From Haliea sp. (lineage in GTDB: Bacteria > Pseudomonadota > Gammaproteobacteria > Pseudomonadales > Halieaceae), in contig JADJAL010000011.1 in the NCBI GenBank assembly GCA_016704305.1, forward strand, positions 62,001 through 126,000: DNA of 64,000 bases, read 5' to 3'. This document shows positions 27,865 to 36,091 of the stretch, one piece after another. Each line of letters begins with the position of its first letter. Position 1 is the stretch's first letter. The translations under genes were made by a program, and so were the position numbers. The notes below the pieces were generated by a model. It saw nothing but the letters and a program-made list of their open reading frames with translations, did not search any database and was not told the origin of the DNA.

Positions 27865-28105
27865 GCACAGCTACAACCCGCAGTAATTCCCAGCTAAGGC
27901 ACTTGCCTTCATACCCACCCCTCCATCATAATTGGCGTCATAATGGTGTCGCCAATATACCTGATCGTCAAATGCGATAGGTGGATGAGTCAACCCAGCA
28001 AGAGCACAAGGCACGCTTTCGCCATTACACTGGCCACGCGCCAGCCACGAAAGGGTGCCGACAGTCCAGCGGAAATTGCATTTCAGGGTCGGCTTGGTAT
28101 CGTTG

Positions 28106-28126
28106 GACAACATCGTTGTCTATAAA
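28106..28126 (+). promoter_or_regulatory. Operator and -10 box before the ferredoxin reductase operon
   Basis: GACAACATCGTTGTC (28106-28120) is a perfect interrupted palindrome and is followed at once by TATAAA (28121-28126). The core CAACATCGTTG matches the local motif CAACANTGTTG at 10 of 11 positions. The layout GTTGTCTATAA is shared with 27070-27080, suggesting joint control. The leader to the ATG at 28257 is about 125 nt. Confidence 0.5.
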
Positions 28127-28178
28127 ATAACGCCGCGATTCTTACCATTAGCGCCCGCCTGACAGTAGCGCAGACTGC

Positions 28179-28208
28179 ACCGCAGGCAGTACCGCAGGCA
28201 GCACCGCA
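28179..28208 (+). repeat. Short tandem repeat in a leader region
   Basis: Two copies of a 12-bp unit, ACCGCAGGCAGT and ACCGCAGGCAGC, plus a half copy, ACCGCA, lie in the untranslated leader of the ferredoxin reductase gene. No function is evident. Confidence 0.5.
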
Positions 28209-28256
28209 CCACCTGGAATCGAGTACGCATTGGACAAAATAGCGACAGGAGAATAC

Positions 28257-29483
28257 ATGGGCAGCGAGCACGCCATCATCGTCGGTGCCAGCCACGCAGC
28301 CGCGCAATTGGCCACCGGGCTAAGACAGAGCGGCTGGGACGGAAAAATTTCTGTTGTCGGGGATGAGGCGATCCCGCCGTATCATCGGCCTCCACTGTCC
28401 AAGGCCTATCTGTCGGGCGAGAAACACAGCGACGAACTGCTGATTCGCCCGGCGACATTTTACGAAAAATCGTCTATCGATCTTTTGCTAGGCACGCGTG
28501 TCACCGCCGTTGACCCTAAAAATAAATGCATCACGCTGCACGACGGCGGCACGATACCTTATTCCAAACTCGCCCTCACCACCGGTGCCCGGGTGCGCAA
28601 ATTGTCGCTACCGGGTTGCGACCTCGACGGTGTGTTCTATCTGCGCGATCTCAATGACGTCAATCGCATCCGCGGATTCATAGGCCACGGCAAATCCGCA
28701 GTGATTGTGGGCGGCGGTTATATTGGTCTGGAGACAGCGGCGTCCATGCGCAAACTGGGCATGAACGTTACCGTACTGGAAGCCCTGCCGCGCGTATTGC
28801 AGCGGGTAACAGCCCCCGAAGTTTCCGCCTTTTACAGCCGGGTTCACGGCGAAGAGGGCGTGCGTATCATCACCGATGCCGTTGTGGAAGCGCTGGAAGG
28901 CAAGAGTGCCGTGACCGCAGTCAAACTGGCCGATGGCACCACCCTCAACGCGGACGTGGTCGTCATCGGCGTCGGCGTGATACCCGAGACCGAGCTCGCG
29001 GAACAGGCCGGCCTCGCCGTGGACAACGGCATCGTGGTCGATGAATTTGCGCGCACCTCGGACCCTGACATCGTCGCCGCCGGTGATTGCACCAACCACT
29101 ACAACCCCATTTACGATCGCCGCCTGCGCCTGGAATCCGTGCAGAACGCCACCGACCAGGCCAAGACAGCGGCCAATACCCTGTGCGGTAAACTGGAGGC
29201 CTATCACGCACTCCCCTGGTTCTGGTCGGACCAGTTCGATCTCAAGCTGCAGATCGCCGGATTGTCACAGGGATTCGATCGCGTCGTGCTGCGCGGCGCA
29301 AGCACCAGCGGGCGCAGTTTTGCCGCGTTCTATTTCAGCGGTGAGCGCCTGCTGGCCGTGGATGCCGTCAACCGGCCGAAGGAATTCATGGCCGTGCGGC
29401 GGGCACTGGCTGCGGGTCACTCTGCTGACCCGGCAAAACTGGCCGACGAGTCCATCGACATACAACACGCATTTTTGAGCTAA
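28257..29483 (+). CDS. FAD-dependent ferredoxin reductase (putidaredoxin-reductase type)
   Basis: NAD(P)H:ferredoxin reductase of about 408 residues. The FAD motif is AIIVGASHAAAQLA at the N-terminus, PPYHRPPLSKAYL follows, and the second dinucleotide motif is VIVGGGYIGLETAA near 148. The FAD-contacting GDC is in DIVAAGDCTNHYN. The protein matches CamA/rubredoxin-reductase-like enzymes that feed P450s or Rieske oxygenases. ATG 28257 follows AGGAGA. The ferredoxin gene is 16 bp downstream. The P450 at 42747 and the Rieske oxygenase at 58573 are candidate final acceptors. Confidence 0.9.
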   Translation: MGSEHAIIVGASHAAAQLATGLRQSGWDGKISVVGDEAIPPYHRPPLSKAYLSGEKHSDELLIRPATFYEKSSIDLLLGTRVTAVDPKNKCITLHDGGTIPYSKLALTTGARVRKLSLPGCDLDGVFYLRDLNDVNRIRGFIGHGKSAVIVGGGYIGLETAASMRKLGMNVTVLEALPRVLQRVTAPEVSAFYSRVHGEEGVRIITDAVVEALEGKSAVTAVKLADGTTLNADVVVIGVGVIPETELAEQAGLAVDNGIVVDEFARTSDPDIVAAGDCTNHYNPIYDRRLRLESVQNATDQAKTAANTLCGKLEAYHALPWFWSDQFDLKLQIAGLSQGFDRVVLRGASTSGRSFAAFYFSGERLLAVDAVNRPKEFMAVRRALAAGHSADPAKLADESIDIQHAFLS

Positions 29484-29499
29484 ACACCGGGAAATACAC

Positions 29500-29820
29500 A
29501 TGCCATTAGTTACTTTTATCAGCTTCGACGGAAGCGAACAGGAAGTCCACGTTGCCTCTGGCACCACGCTGATGCATGCCGCTGCCGACAACGGCATACC
29601 TGGCGTGCTGGCCGATTGCGGCGGCGCCTGCAGCTGCGGCACCTGCCACTGCTATGTCGACGAAACCTGGCAAGCCAAAGTCGGGACAGCGGACGACGTG
29701 GAAACACAGATGTTGGAATTCGTTATAGACCCCCAGCCCAACAGCCGCCTCAGCTGCCAGATTGTCATCAAAGACGAACTCGACGGACTCGTCGTCCACC
29801 TGCCCAAAAGCCAATTCTGA
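29500..29820 (+). CDS. Adrenodoxin/putidaredoxin-type [2Fe-2S] ferredoxin
   Basis: A 106-residue electron carrier. The cluster ligands are Cys40, Cys46 and Cys49 in ADCGGACSCGTCHCYV (C-x5-C-x2-C) and Cys86 in RLSCQIV. This spacing is that of ISC-type/adrenodoxin ferredoxins, not plant-type ones. ATG 29500 follows a GGGAAAT stretch after the reductase. Two additional cysteines (44, 51) flank the cluster. It is the likely partner of the reductase upstream. Confidence 0.93.
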   Translation: MPLVTFISFDGSEQEVHVASGTTLMHAAADNGIPGVLADCGGACSCGTCHCYVDETWQAKVGTADDVETQMLEFVIDPQPNSRLSCQIVIKDELDGLVVHLPKSQF

Positions 29821-29836
29821 GCGGATTACACTGCAT

Positions 29837-31557
29837 ATGAAAATAATAAACGCTGCCAGTCAGCCCGGGTTTTCCGCGATGACACGGCGCTGCGCACTGC
29901 TCGCGCTCGCACTTGCTACCCCGCTGGTCGCCACAGCCAACCCCACGACAGACCAACTCCAACTGGGAGCAAAGTATTCGCCGCTGACGCAGGTCAACCG
30001 GGAAAATGTGAGCGATCTCGCGTTAGCCTGGGAATACCATACGGGTGATGTTCCACCAAAGGACACGAGCGGCTCGCTGATCGCGTTTGAGGATCAACCC
30101 AGCCTGATCGCGGGCAACCTGGTGGTTTGCACAACGTCGCGCAGGCTGATCGCACTCGATCCACAAACCGGCAAGGAGCGCTGGGTGTACGACCCCAAAG
30201 GACGGACTGTCGGCATGCAAAAATGCCGCGGCGTCGCCAGCTGGGAGGACACATCAGCCGAGGTGGGTGCCAGCTGTAAAACGCGCATTTTTGTCGGCAC
30301 GACCGACAATCGCCTGGTGGCTGTCGATGCCAGGAACGGCAAACCGTGTGAAGACTTCGGAGAGCACGGCGCCGTACAGATACAACCCACCAAGCCGGAA
30401 ATGTTCCCGGGCGAACTGTTGATCGGCTCGCGCCCTACCGTCGTGAATGATGTGGTCGTGGTCGGATCGGCAGTCGCCGATAACCAGCGCGTCGACGCAC
30501 CGAGCGGTCGGGTGCTGGCATTCGATGCGCGCACCGGCAGGCCGGTGTGGGAATTCGACCCCTTGCCACGCGACCCTGCAGACCCTGCCGCCAAAACCTG
30601 GGACAACGGCAGCGCTGCCGGCCACGGTGGCGGCAATGTGTGGTCGGATATGTCAGCCGACCAGGCACTTGACCTGGTCTACCTGCCAACCACCAGCGTC
30701 TCCGGCGACTTCTATGGCGGCGACCGGCCCGGCGACAATCTTTACTCCATGAGAAGCTGTCGCCGACACAACCGTTCCCGGTGGGCATGCCGACCCTGGC
30801 ACCACAGGGCTTTTCACCCGACGATGCCTGGGGCTTTACCTTCATCGACAAGTGGTTGTGCAAAAATCGGGTCGAGGAACTCACCTACGGTCCCATCTAC
30901 ACCCCGGTCAGCGAGAAGGGCACGATCTTTTCACCCTCCGCGGGCGGCGGCCCGAACTGGGGTGGTGCCTCTTACGATCCGCAGAGCCATGTCATGGTCG
31001 TGCCGACGAACCGAGTGCCGATGGTGCTGACGCTGATTCCGGCTGAGGAAGGCAAGTCCGGCGACTATCCCGGCGCCGAAAGCCTGATGGCCATGACCTT
31101 CCCGCTCACCGGGTCGCCTTACCATTACCGGGTGGAGCCACTGCTCTCCCCGCTCGGCTCGCCCTGCTCGGCGCCGCCGTGGGCAGCGTTGACCGCCGTG
31201 GACTTGAAAAAAGGCGAGATCCTCTGGGAAGTACCGCTGGGCAGCATCGACAAAATGTTGCCCGTCTCCCTGCCCTGGGAGGTGGACCTGTCGCTGGGCA
31301 CGCCCGGCGCGGGTGGCCCCTTGCTGACGGCGGGCGGCCTGGTATTCATCGGCTATACACTGGACGACCGGTTCCGCGCATTTGACGTGAGTACCGGTGA
31401 AGTGCTGTGGCAGGCCGATTTGCCCGCCGCCGGAACGGCAGTCCCGGTGACTTATGAAGCCGGCGGCGAACAGTACATCGTCATCCCGGCCGGCGGACAC
31501 AGCATGTACCAATCGACGCTGGGTGATTCGGTAATGGCCTACAAGCTCAAGCGTTGA
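29837..31557 (+). CDS. PQQ-dependent dehydrogenase with internal deletion and frameshift
   Basis: Quinoprotein of the eight-bladed propeller type, exported by a signal peptide (ALLALALATPLVATANP). The N-half has KYSPLTQVNRENVSDLALAWEYHTGD, GTTDNRLVAVDARNGK and SGRVLAFDARTGRPVWEFDP, up to GDRPGDNLYS. The C-half runs in another frame from about 30752 (EKLSPTQPFPVGMPTLAPQG) through GGGPNWGGASYDP to HSMYQSTLGDSVMAYKLKR. Between them about 70 residues that family members carry (the blade with the W-H-F-Q-T-x-H-H-D-x-W-D-Y segment) are missing, at about 30748-30752. As written the enzyme would be non-functional. Substrates of relatives are sugars, polyols or alcohols. Confidence 0.8.
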
Positions 31558-31564
31558 TTCGCGA

Positions 31565-32371
31565 CTACTCGCGCTCGGCAAAAATCGCCTTGCTCATCTC
31601 ATCAATGAACAACACGCGTTCACGTCGCTGCGCGGGTGAGGTCGGCGCATAGCCAGCGATCGCATCGTCCTGTCCAAAATTGTGTACCGGGCCGCAAGGC
31701 AGGCGTTCAAGTCCGGCGCGCGCCACCGCCTCGGGCGCAGACAACCTGCCAGGAACCGGTAAGCCCTGCCCGGCCAGCAACTCGCGCAGGGCTGGCGTGT
31801 CGGTCATTGTCAGCGCGAGGTAGAGCACATCGACGCCACAGGGGCGCAGTTCCGCCCACAACGATTCCGCAAAACACAGATCGAACGCCTTGCACGCGGA
31901 GTACGTCGCGAGATTACTGCCACCACCGTAGCAGGCGCCAGAGCCCACCAGCAGTATGCCGCCGCGTCCACGCTCTCGCATCAACGTTGCGAAATGATGG
32001 CAACAGCGCAACGTCGTCAGCAGATTGCGATTGACGAGGGCTTCCCAGGCCGAGACCTCGAGGTCGAGAAAGTGCGCGCCATTCGGGTCCGCACCGGCGT
32101 TGCTGATATAGAGGCCGACTTCGCGCTCCCCCACCGCCGCGACGATCCGCTCACAGGCGTCCGGCAGCGACAAGTCCAGCGACACCGTCAGGCACTCCAC
32201 AGCATATGCACGCTGGATCTCACCAGCCAGCTCCAGCAGCGGTTGCTGTCGACGCGCAATCAGCACGCAGTGGATGCCGGCGGCAGCGAGCTGCAACGCG
32301 AAAGCGCGACCGGTGCCTTCAGAGGCGCCTGCCACGATAGCCCAGGGGCCGTATCGATCGATTAATTCCAT
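31565..32371 (-). CDS. SDR family oxidoreductase
   Basis: A 268-residue SDR with GASEGTGRA near residue 15, the strand VGLYISNAGAD, and YSACK as the catalytic YxxxK near 158. After it the C-terminal substrate loop reads TMTDTPALRELLAG. ATG 32371 follows AAGGAGACACG. It converges with the PQQ gene (7-bp gap) and diverges from the SnoaL-like gene. Resembles acyl-glycerone/short-chain steroid-type SDRs only in general terms; substrate not assigned. Confidence 0.87.
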   Translation of the reverse strand: MELIDRYGPWAIVAGASEGTGRAFALQLAAAGIHCVLIARRQQPLLELAGEIQRAYAVECLTVSLDLSLPDACERIVAAVGEREVGLYISNAGADPNGAHFLDLEVSAWEALVNRNLLTTLRCCHHFATLMRERGRGGILLVGSGACYGGGSNLATYSACKAFDLCFAESLWAELRPCGVDVLYLALTMTDTPALRELLAGQGLPVPGRLSAPEAVARAGLERLPCGPVHNFGQDDAIAGYAPTSPAQRRERVLFIDEMSKAIFAERE

Positions 32372-32539
32372 GTCGTGTCTCCTTCGAGCGATTGAGTGCG
32401 TAGTAAGACGAGGGACGGGGGCTGTGTAAAGTGTATTTTATCGTTCATAGTCTCGGCTTCGCTGAGGCTGCACTAATACGTCACTACGGCTTCACTATTG
32501 TTTAACTACGGCAACACAGTCCGATACAGGAGTAATGCT

Positions 32540-33052
32540 ATGACTGCGACAACCACGCTTCAGGCACTGATGGATCACCAGGCAATTACCGATTTGATTT
32601 ATCGCTATTGCCGCGCGGTGGATCGGCTCGATATTGCGCTCGGGCATTCCATCTGGCACGCAGACGGCATCGCCGATTACGGCGCGGGTTATTACCAGGG
32701 ACCGGGGAAAGGCGTTATCGATCTGATTTGCGAAAATCACTTGCTGATGCTGCACCATTCCCATCAGGTGGCCAATGTCCTTATCGAGCTGGATGGCGAT
32801 CACGCCGGCAGTGAATCCTATGTGCAGGTCACGCTAAGACTCCAGCACCAGCAGACGCTGCAACAGATCAGTGTGTGGGGCCGCTACATCGACAGCTGGT
32901 CGCGGCGCGACAATCGCTGGGGGCTGGATAAACGCACCCTGGTCATCGACTTTGATGAGATACGGGAGGTAGCCGCGATGGGACAGCATGGGCTTGCGCA
33001 GCGTGATCGCACCGATCCTTCGTACTCGGTCGTGGGCAATCACGACACATGA
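32540..33052 (+). CDS. SnoaL/NTF2-like domain protein
   Basis: A 170-residue single-domain protein of the NTF2/SnoaL-like fold, the type related to scytalone dehydratase and limonene-epoxide hydrolase. The N-terminus MDHQAITDLIYRYCRAVDRLD is the typical first helix; later blocks include HSHQVANVLIELDGDHA and VWGRYIDSWSRRDNRW. ATG 32540 follows CAGGAG. These proteins act as small isomerases, dehydratases or cyclases on hydrophobic rings and are frequent in steroid and polyketide clusters. It converges with mocA. Confidence 0.82.
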   Translation: MTATTTLQALMDHQAITDLIYRYCRAVDRLDIALGHSIWHADGIADYGAGYYQGPGKGVIDLICENHLLMLHHSHQVANVLIELDGDHAGSESYVQVTLRLQHQQTLQQISVWGRYIDSWSRRDNRWGLDKRTLVIDFDEIREVAAMGQHGLAQRDRTDPSYSVVGNHDT

Positions 33053-33085
33053 CGTGACTGATATCTGCGCGCAATACCCGCATGC

Positions 33086-33655
33086 TCAACCGCGAATCGA
33101 CAAATCCTTCGGCAGGTCAATATCGCGCAGAATCGCCGGGTCTGGCACCGTTGCTTCCACCACATCTGCGGCGTTTTTTATCAGTACACTGCGCGCGCCA
33201 GCATCGCCGCGCAATGCGCGCAGTTGGGGATAAAACGCGCGTGCAAATCCCACCGGGTGGCCGCGCTGGCCGTTGTAGACCGGGACGACGATGCGTTCAT
33301 CGCCAAGTTGCTCTGCCACGTTGCAGAAGGTAGCGGGCACTATCCACGGCATATCCGCCAGCGCCACCAGCACGCCACGCCAGTGCTGCACATGGCCGAT
33401 ACCCTCCGCCAGCGTCGCTCCCATGCCCTCGCCTGCACGCATGCAGCGTTGGCTAGGCACGGCCTGTGCTGCAATGTGTTGGATGAGCGCATCGTCGTCA
33501 GCGGCGACACAGACCAGCAACGGCAATCCGCTCGCTGAAATGTTGGCGAGTGTTGCGTCAATCACGCGCCGACCATCCGGCAGGAGCGCCTGGCGCTTGT
33601 CGGCGCCGAAGCGCCGCGCCCGCCCCGCTGCCAGCACCAGTACGCCGACGGTCAT
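33086..33655 (-). CDS. mocA: MobA-like nucleotidyltransferase (molybdenum cofactor cytidylyltransferase, MocA)
   Basis: A 189-residue NTP transferase. The N-terminal signature VLVLAAGRARRFGADKRQAL is the G-rich nucleotide-binding loop of MobA/MocA; then VALADMPWI carries the metal-binding Asp, and RGHPVGFARAFYP follows. MocA adds CMP to molybdopterin for hydroxylases of the xanthine dehydrogenase family, matching the operon divergently next to it. Its ATG overlaps the xdhC stop (33652-33655, ATGA). Confidence 0.87.
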   Translation of the reverse strand: MTVGVLVLAAGRARRFGADKRQALLPDGRRVIDATLANISASGLPLLVCVAADDDALIQHIAAQAVPSQRCMRAGEGMGATLAEGIGHVQHWRGVLVALADMPWIVPATFCNVAEQLGDERIVVPVYNGQRGHPVGFARAFYPQLRALRGDAGARSVLIKNAADVVEATVPDPAILRDIDLPKDLSIRG

Positions 33656-34605
33656 TCCGGTGCGCGCTTGCGGCGCAACTGGGTCAACTCGGCCATGATC
33701 GCCACCGCGATTTCGATCGGTGTCTTGCTGCCGATGTCCAGCCCTACCGGCGCGTGCAGGCGGGCGATCTGTTCCTCGCTGAGCTCGAGTTGTCGCAGCC
33801 TCGCGAGGCGCCTCTCGGTAGTGCGTTGCGAGCCCAACGCACCGACGTACCAGGCGTCAGTGCCGAGCGCTTCCATCAGCGCCATGTCGTCGATGCGCGG
33901 ATCGTGCGTCAGCGTGATGATCACCGAGTGCCTGTCGCTGGCGTGCGCGCGGATCACATCGTCAGGCATGCCCTGCACCAACGCCACGGATGGTCCTTCC
34001 CACTGATCGAGAAAGTGCTGGCGCGGATCGGTGACAATGACCTCGAAGTCCATCGCCAGGCCCAGTTCCGCGAGATTGTGCGCCAACTGCCCGGCGCCCA
34101 CCAGCAACATACGCATGCGCGGCCCGAAACACTGGCGCAAGTGATGGTCGTCAATTTCCAGTGGATCGAAGTGGTCTACCGCAACAGTGCTGGTAGCGCC
34201 CGTGCGTAAATCCACTTGCCGCTGGATACAATGCCGTTGTTCCAGCGCGCGCAGCGCCTGTTGCAACCAGGTTGAATCCACAACGTCCAGGCGCTGCAAT
34301 AGCAGGGTCAGGCGGCCGCCACAGGGCAAGCCCAGCCGTTCGTTTTCCTCGGCACTGACGCCGTATTCCAGCAACTCGGGTAACTCGCCACGAAATACAC
34401 CAGCGCGCAGGCGCTCCACCAGGTCATCCTCAACACAGCCACCCGAGACTGAACCCACCTGGCGACCGTCATCGGTAATGACGACAACCGAGCCGACCGG
34501 TCGCGGCGAGGAGCCCAGCGTGCGCACGATAGTACACAGCCACGGCCGCGTTTGTGCCAGCCATGCCAGTGCGTGTCGCAATACGTCGTGGTCCAATGCC
34601 TGCAT
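33652..34605 (-). CDS. xdhC: XdhC/CoxI family molybdenum-cofactor insertion protein
   Basis: A 317-residue XdhC/CoxI protein that binds and sulphurates the Mo cofactor and delivers it to hydroxylases. The N-domain reads LCTIVRTLGSSPRPVGSVVVI and VGSVSGGCVEDDLV. The C-domain is a Rossmann fold with MLLVGAGQLAHNLAEL, then SVIITLTHDPRIDD, YVGALGSQRT and HAPVGLDIGSKTPIEIAVAIMAEL. It is translationally coupled to mocA and divergent from the structural genes at 34721-39004, so the two transcripts together form a complete maturation-plus-enzyme set. Confidence 0.92.
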   Translation of the reverse strand: MQALDHDVLRHALAWLAQTRPWLCTIVRTLGSSPRPVGSVVVITDDGRQVGSVSGGCVEDDLVERLRAGVFRGELPELLEYGVSAEENERLGLPCGGRLTLLLQRLDVVDSTWLQQALRALEQRHCIQRQVDLRTGATSTVAVDHFDPLEIDDHHLRQCFGPRMRMLLVGAGQLAHNLAELGLAMDFEVIVTDPRQHFLDQWEGPSVALVQGMPDDVIRAHASDRHSVIITLTHDPRIDDMALMEALGTDAWYVGALGSQRTTERRLARLRQLELSEEQIARLHAPVGLDIGSKTPIEIAVAIMAELTQLRRKRAPE

Positions 34606-34720
34606 GGCGCTAGCAATCCCTATTTTTTACAGCGGCACTGTAGTCTAATTCTGCATTTCGTGTCACCATATCGACATCATTTTTTCGCACGCCGAAACGC
34701 ATTTCCCATGGGAGGAACTT

Positions 34721-35590
34721 ATGCAGTCAGTGCAGTATGCAGCACCGACGACGTTAGCGCAGGCCACGCAGGCACTACAGGGCGCGAGCGACGCAAAAAT
34801 ACTGGCAGGTGGCACGGATCTGCTGGTGCAGATGAAGCTCGGCATCCGCGAGCCGGGGTTGATTGTGGATATCAAGCGCATCCCGGAACTGACGGCCTTC
34901 ACCCTCGGCGAACATGGCTTGCACCTGGGCGCTGCGTTAACCAGCGCCATACTCCATGACGACGCGCAGGTGCGGGCGCGTTATCCCGGCTTTATGGAGG
35001 CACTGGGGCTAATCGGTTCCAGCCAGGTGCAGGGACGCTGCTCCGCCGGCGGCAATTTGTGCAACGCATCGCCAGCGGCAGATTCTGTCCCGGCGTTGAT
35101 CGTGAATCGGGCCGTCTGCAATATCCTTGGCCCTGCGGGAGAGCGCTCCGTTGCGGTGGAGGCGTTCACGACCGGGCCGGGAAAAAACTGCCTGGGCAGC
35201 GGCGAGATACTGGTATCGATAGACCTGCCGCTGCCCGCGCCACGCAGCAGCGACGCGTATCTGCGCTTCATTCCGCGCACGGAAATGGACATCGCCGTGG
35301 CGGGCGCCGCAGTCGCATTGACGCTGGATGCCGCCGGTGTCTGCACCGCTGCGCGAGTGGCGATTGGCGCGGTCGCACCCACCGCCCTGCTGGTGCCAGC
35401 CGCCGCCGAAGCGCTGATTGGCACTGCGCTGGATGACACCGCCCTGGCCAACGCTGCGGCGGCGGCCAGCGCGGCAGCGTCGCCGATCACGGACAAACGC
35501 GGCACGGCGGAATACCGTAAAAAAGTGGTTGGCGTATTGGTTCGGCGCGCGGCGTTGATCGCCAAAGCGCGCATTGAAGCAGACAGCTGA
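34721..35590 (+). CDS. Molybdenum hydroxylase FAD-binding (medium) subunit
   Basis: A 289-residue CoxM/XdhB-type flavin subunit. The FAD-binding blocks are ILAGGTDLLVQMKLG near residue 27, GSSQVQGRCSAGGNLCNASPAADSVPAL near 98 and YLRFIPRTEMDIAVAGAAVAL near 178; the C-terminal CO_deh_flav_C domain follows. ATG 34721 is preceded by GGGAGGA. The iron-sulphur subunit starts 12 bp after the stop. In the complex it passes electrons from the Fe-S subunit to an acceptor. Confidence 0.92.
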   Translation: MQSVQYAAPTTLAQATQALQGASDAKILAGGTDLLVQMKLGIREPGLIVDIKRIPELTAFTLGEHGLHLGAALTSAILHDDAQVRARYPGFMEALGLIGSSQVQGRCSAGGNLCNASPAADSVPALIVNRAVCNILGPAGERSVAVEAFTTGPGKNCLGSGEILVSIDLPLPAPRSSDAYLRFIPRTEMDIAVAGAAVALTLDAAGVCTAARVAIGAVAPTALLVPAAAEALIGTALDDTALANAAAAASAAASPITDKRGTAEYRKKVVGVLVRRAALIAKARIEADS

Positions 35591-35602
35591 GAGGAGCACA
35601 CA

Positions 35603-36087
35603 ATGTCGAAACTGAAAAAATCCCACGTCAGCACCACGGTCAATGGCGAGGCCTGCGAGTTTTATGTGAGCCGGGGCAGGTGTTGTCCGAGGTGTTGCGC
35701 AACAACCTGAATCTTACCGGCACCAAGGAAGGCTGTAACACCGGCGATTGCGGCGCGTGTTCCGTGCTGCTCGATGGCGCGCTCGTATGCGCCTGCCTGG
35801 TGCTTGCGGTGGAAGCGCAGGACCGCAGCATCGAAACCATTGAAGGTGTCGCCAAAGATGGCAAGCTGCACCCGATCCAACAAAAACTGCTGGAACATGC
35901 CGGCCTGCAGTGCGGCATCTGCACGCCGGGCATTGTCATCGCATCCAGGGCGTTGCTGGAGAAGAATCCGGACCCCACTGAATCAGAAGTGCGCTACTGG
36001 CTGGCCGGGAATTTGTGCCGCTGCACGGGCTACGACAAAATTATCCGTGCAGTAATGGATGCCGGCGCGACGATGCGAGGGGAGTGA
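35603..36087 (+). CDS. Molybdenum hydroxylase [2Fe-2S] (small) subunit, frameshifted near the start
   Basis: The small subunit holds two [2Fe-2S] clusters. Plant-type ligands are in GCNTGDCGACSVLLDGALVC; the second domain has CGICTPG and CRCTGYD. The ATG at 35603 follows GAGAGGAG and reads MSKLKKSHVSTTVNGEACEFYV, then the frame breaks near 35668 and PGQVLSEVLRNNLNLTGTKE continues in the next frame. One missing G (GTG-GAG) restores a protein of about 161 residues, normal for the family. Confidence 0.9.
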
Positions 36088-36091
36088 AACG

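Larger units (their letters stand above)
27865..28256. other. 392-bp intergenic region with regulatory signals only
   Basis: No convincing gene is present; short frames here lack family features or ribosome sites. The right half holds the palindrome/-10 region at 28106-28126 and a short tandem repeat at 28179-28208. Confidence 0.6.

Noticed and set aside
27871..28113. Small minus-strand gene in the spacer after the TetR gene
   Set aside because: The 80-residue frame lacks a ribosome site and any recognisable pattern, and it overlaps the probable control region.
28179..28208. Tandem 12-bp repeat as a regulatory array
   Set aside because: Only two and a half copies are present and they are not palindromic, so it was kept only as a minor repeat.
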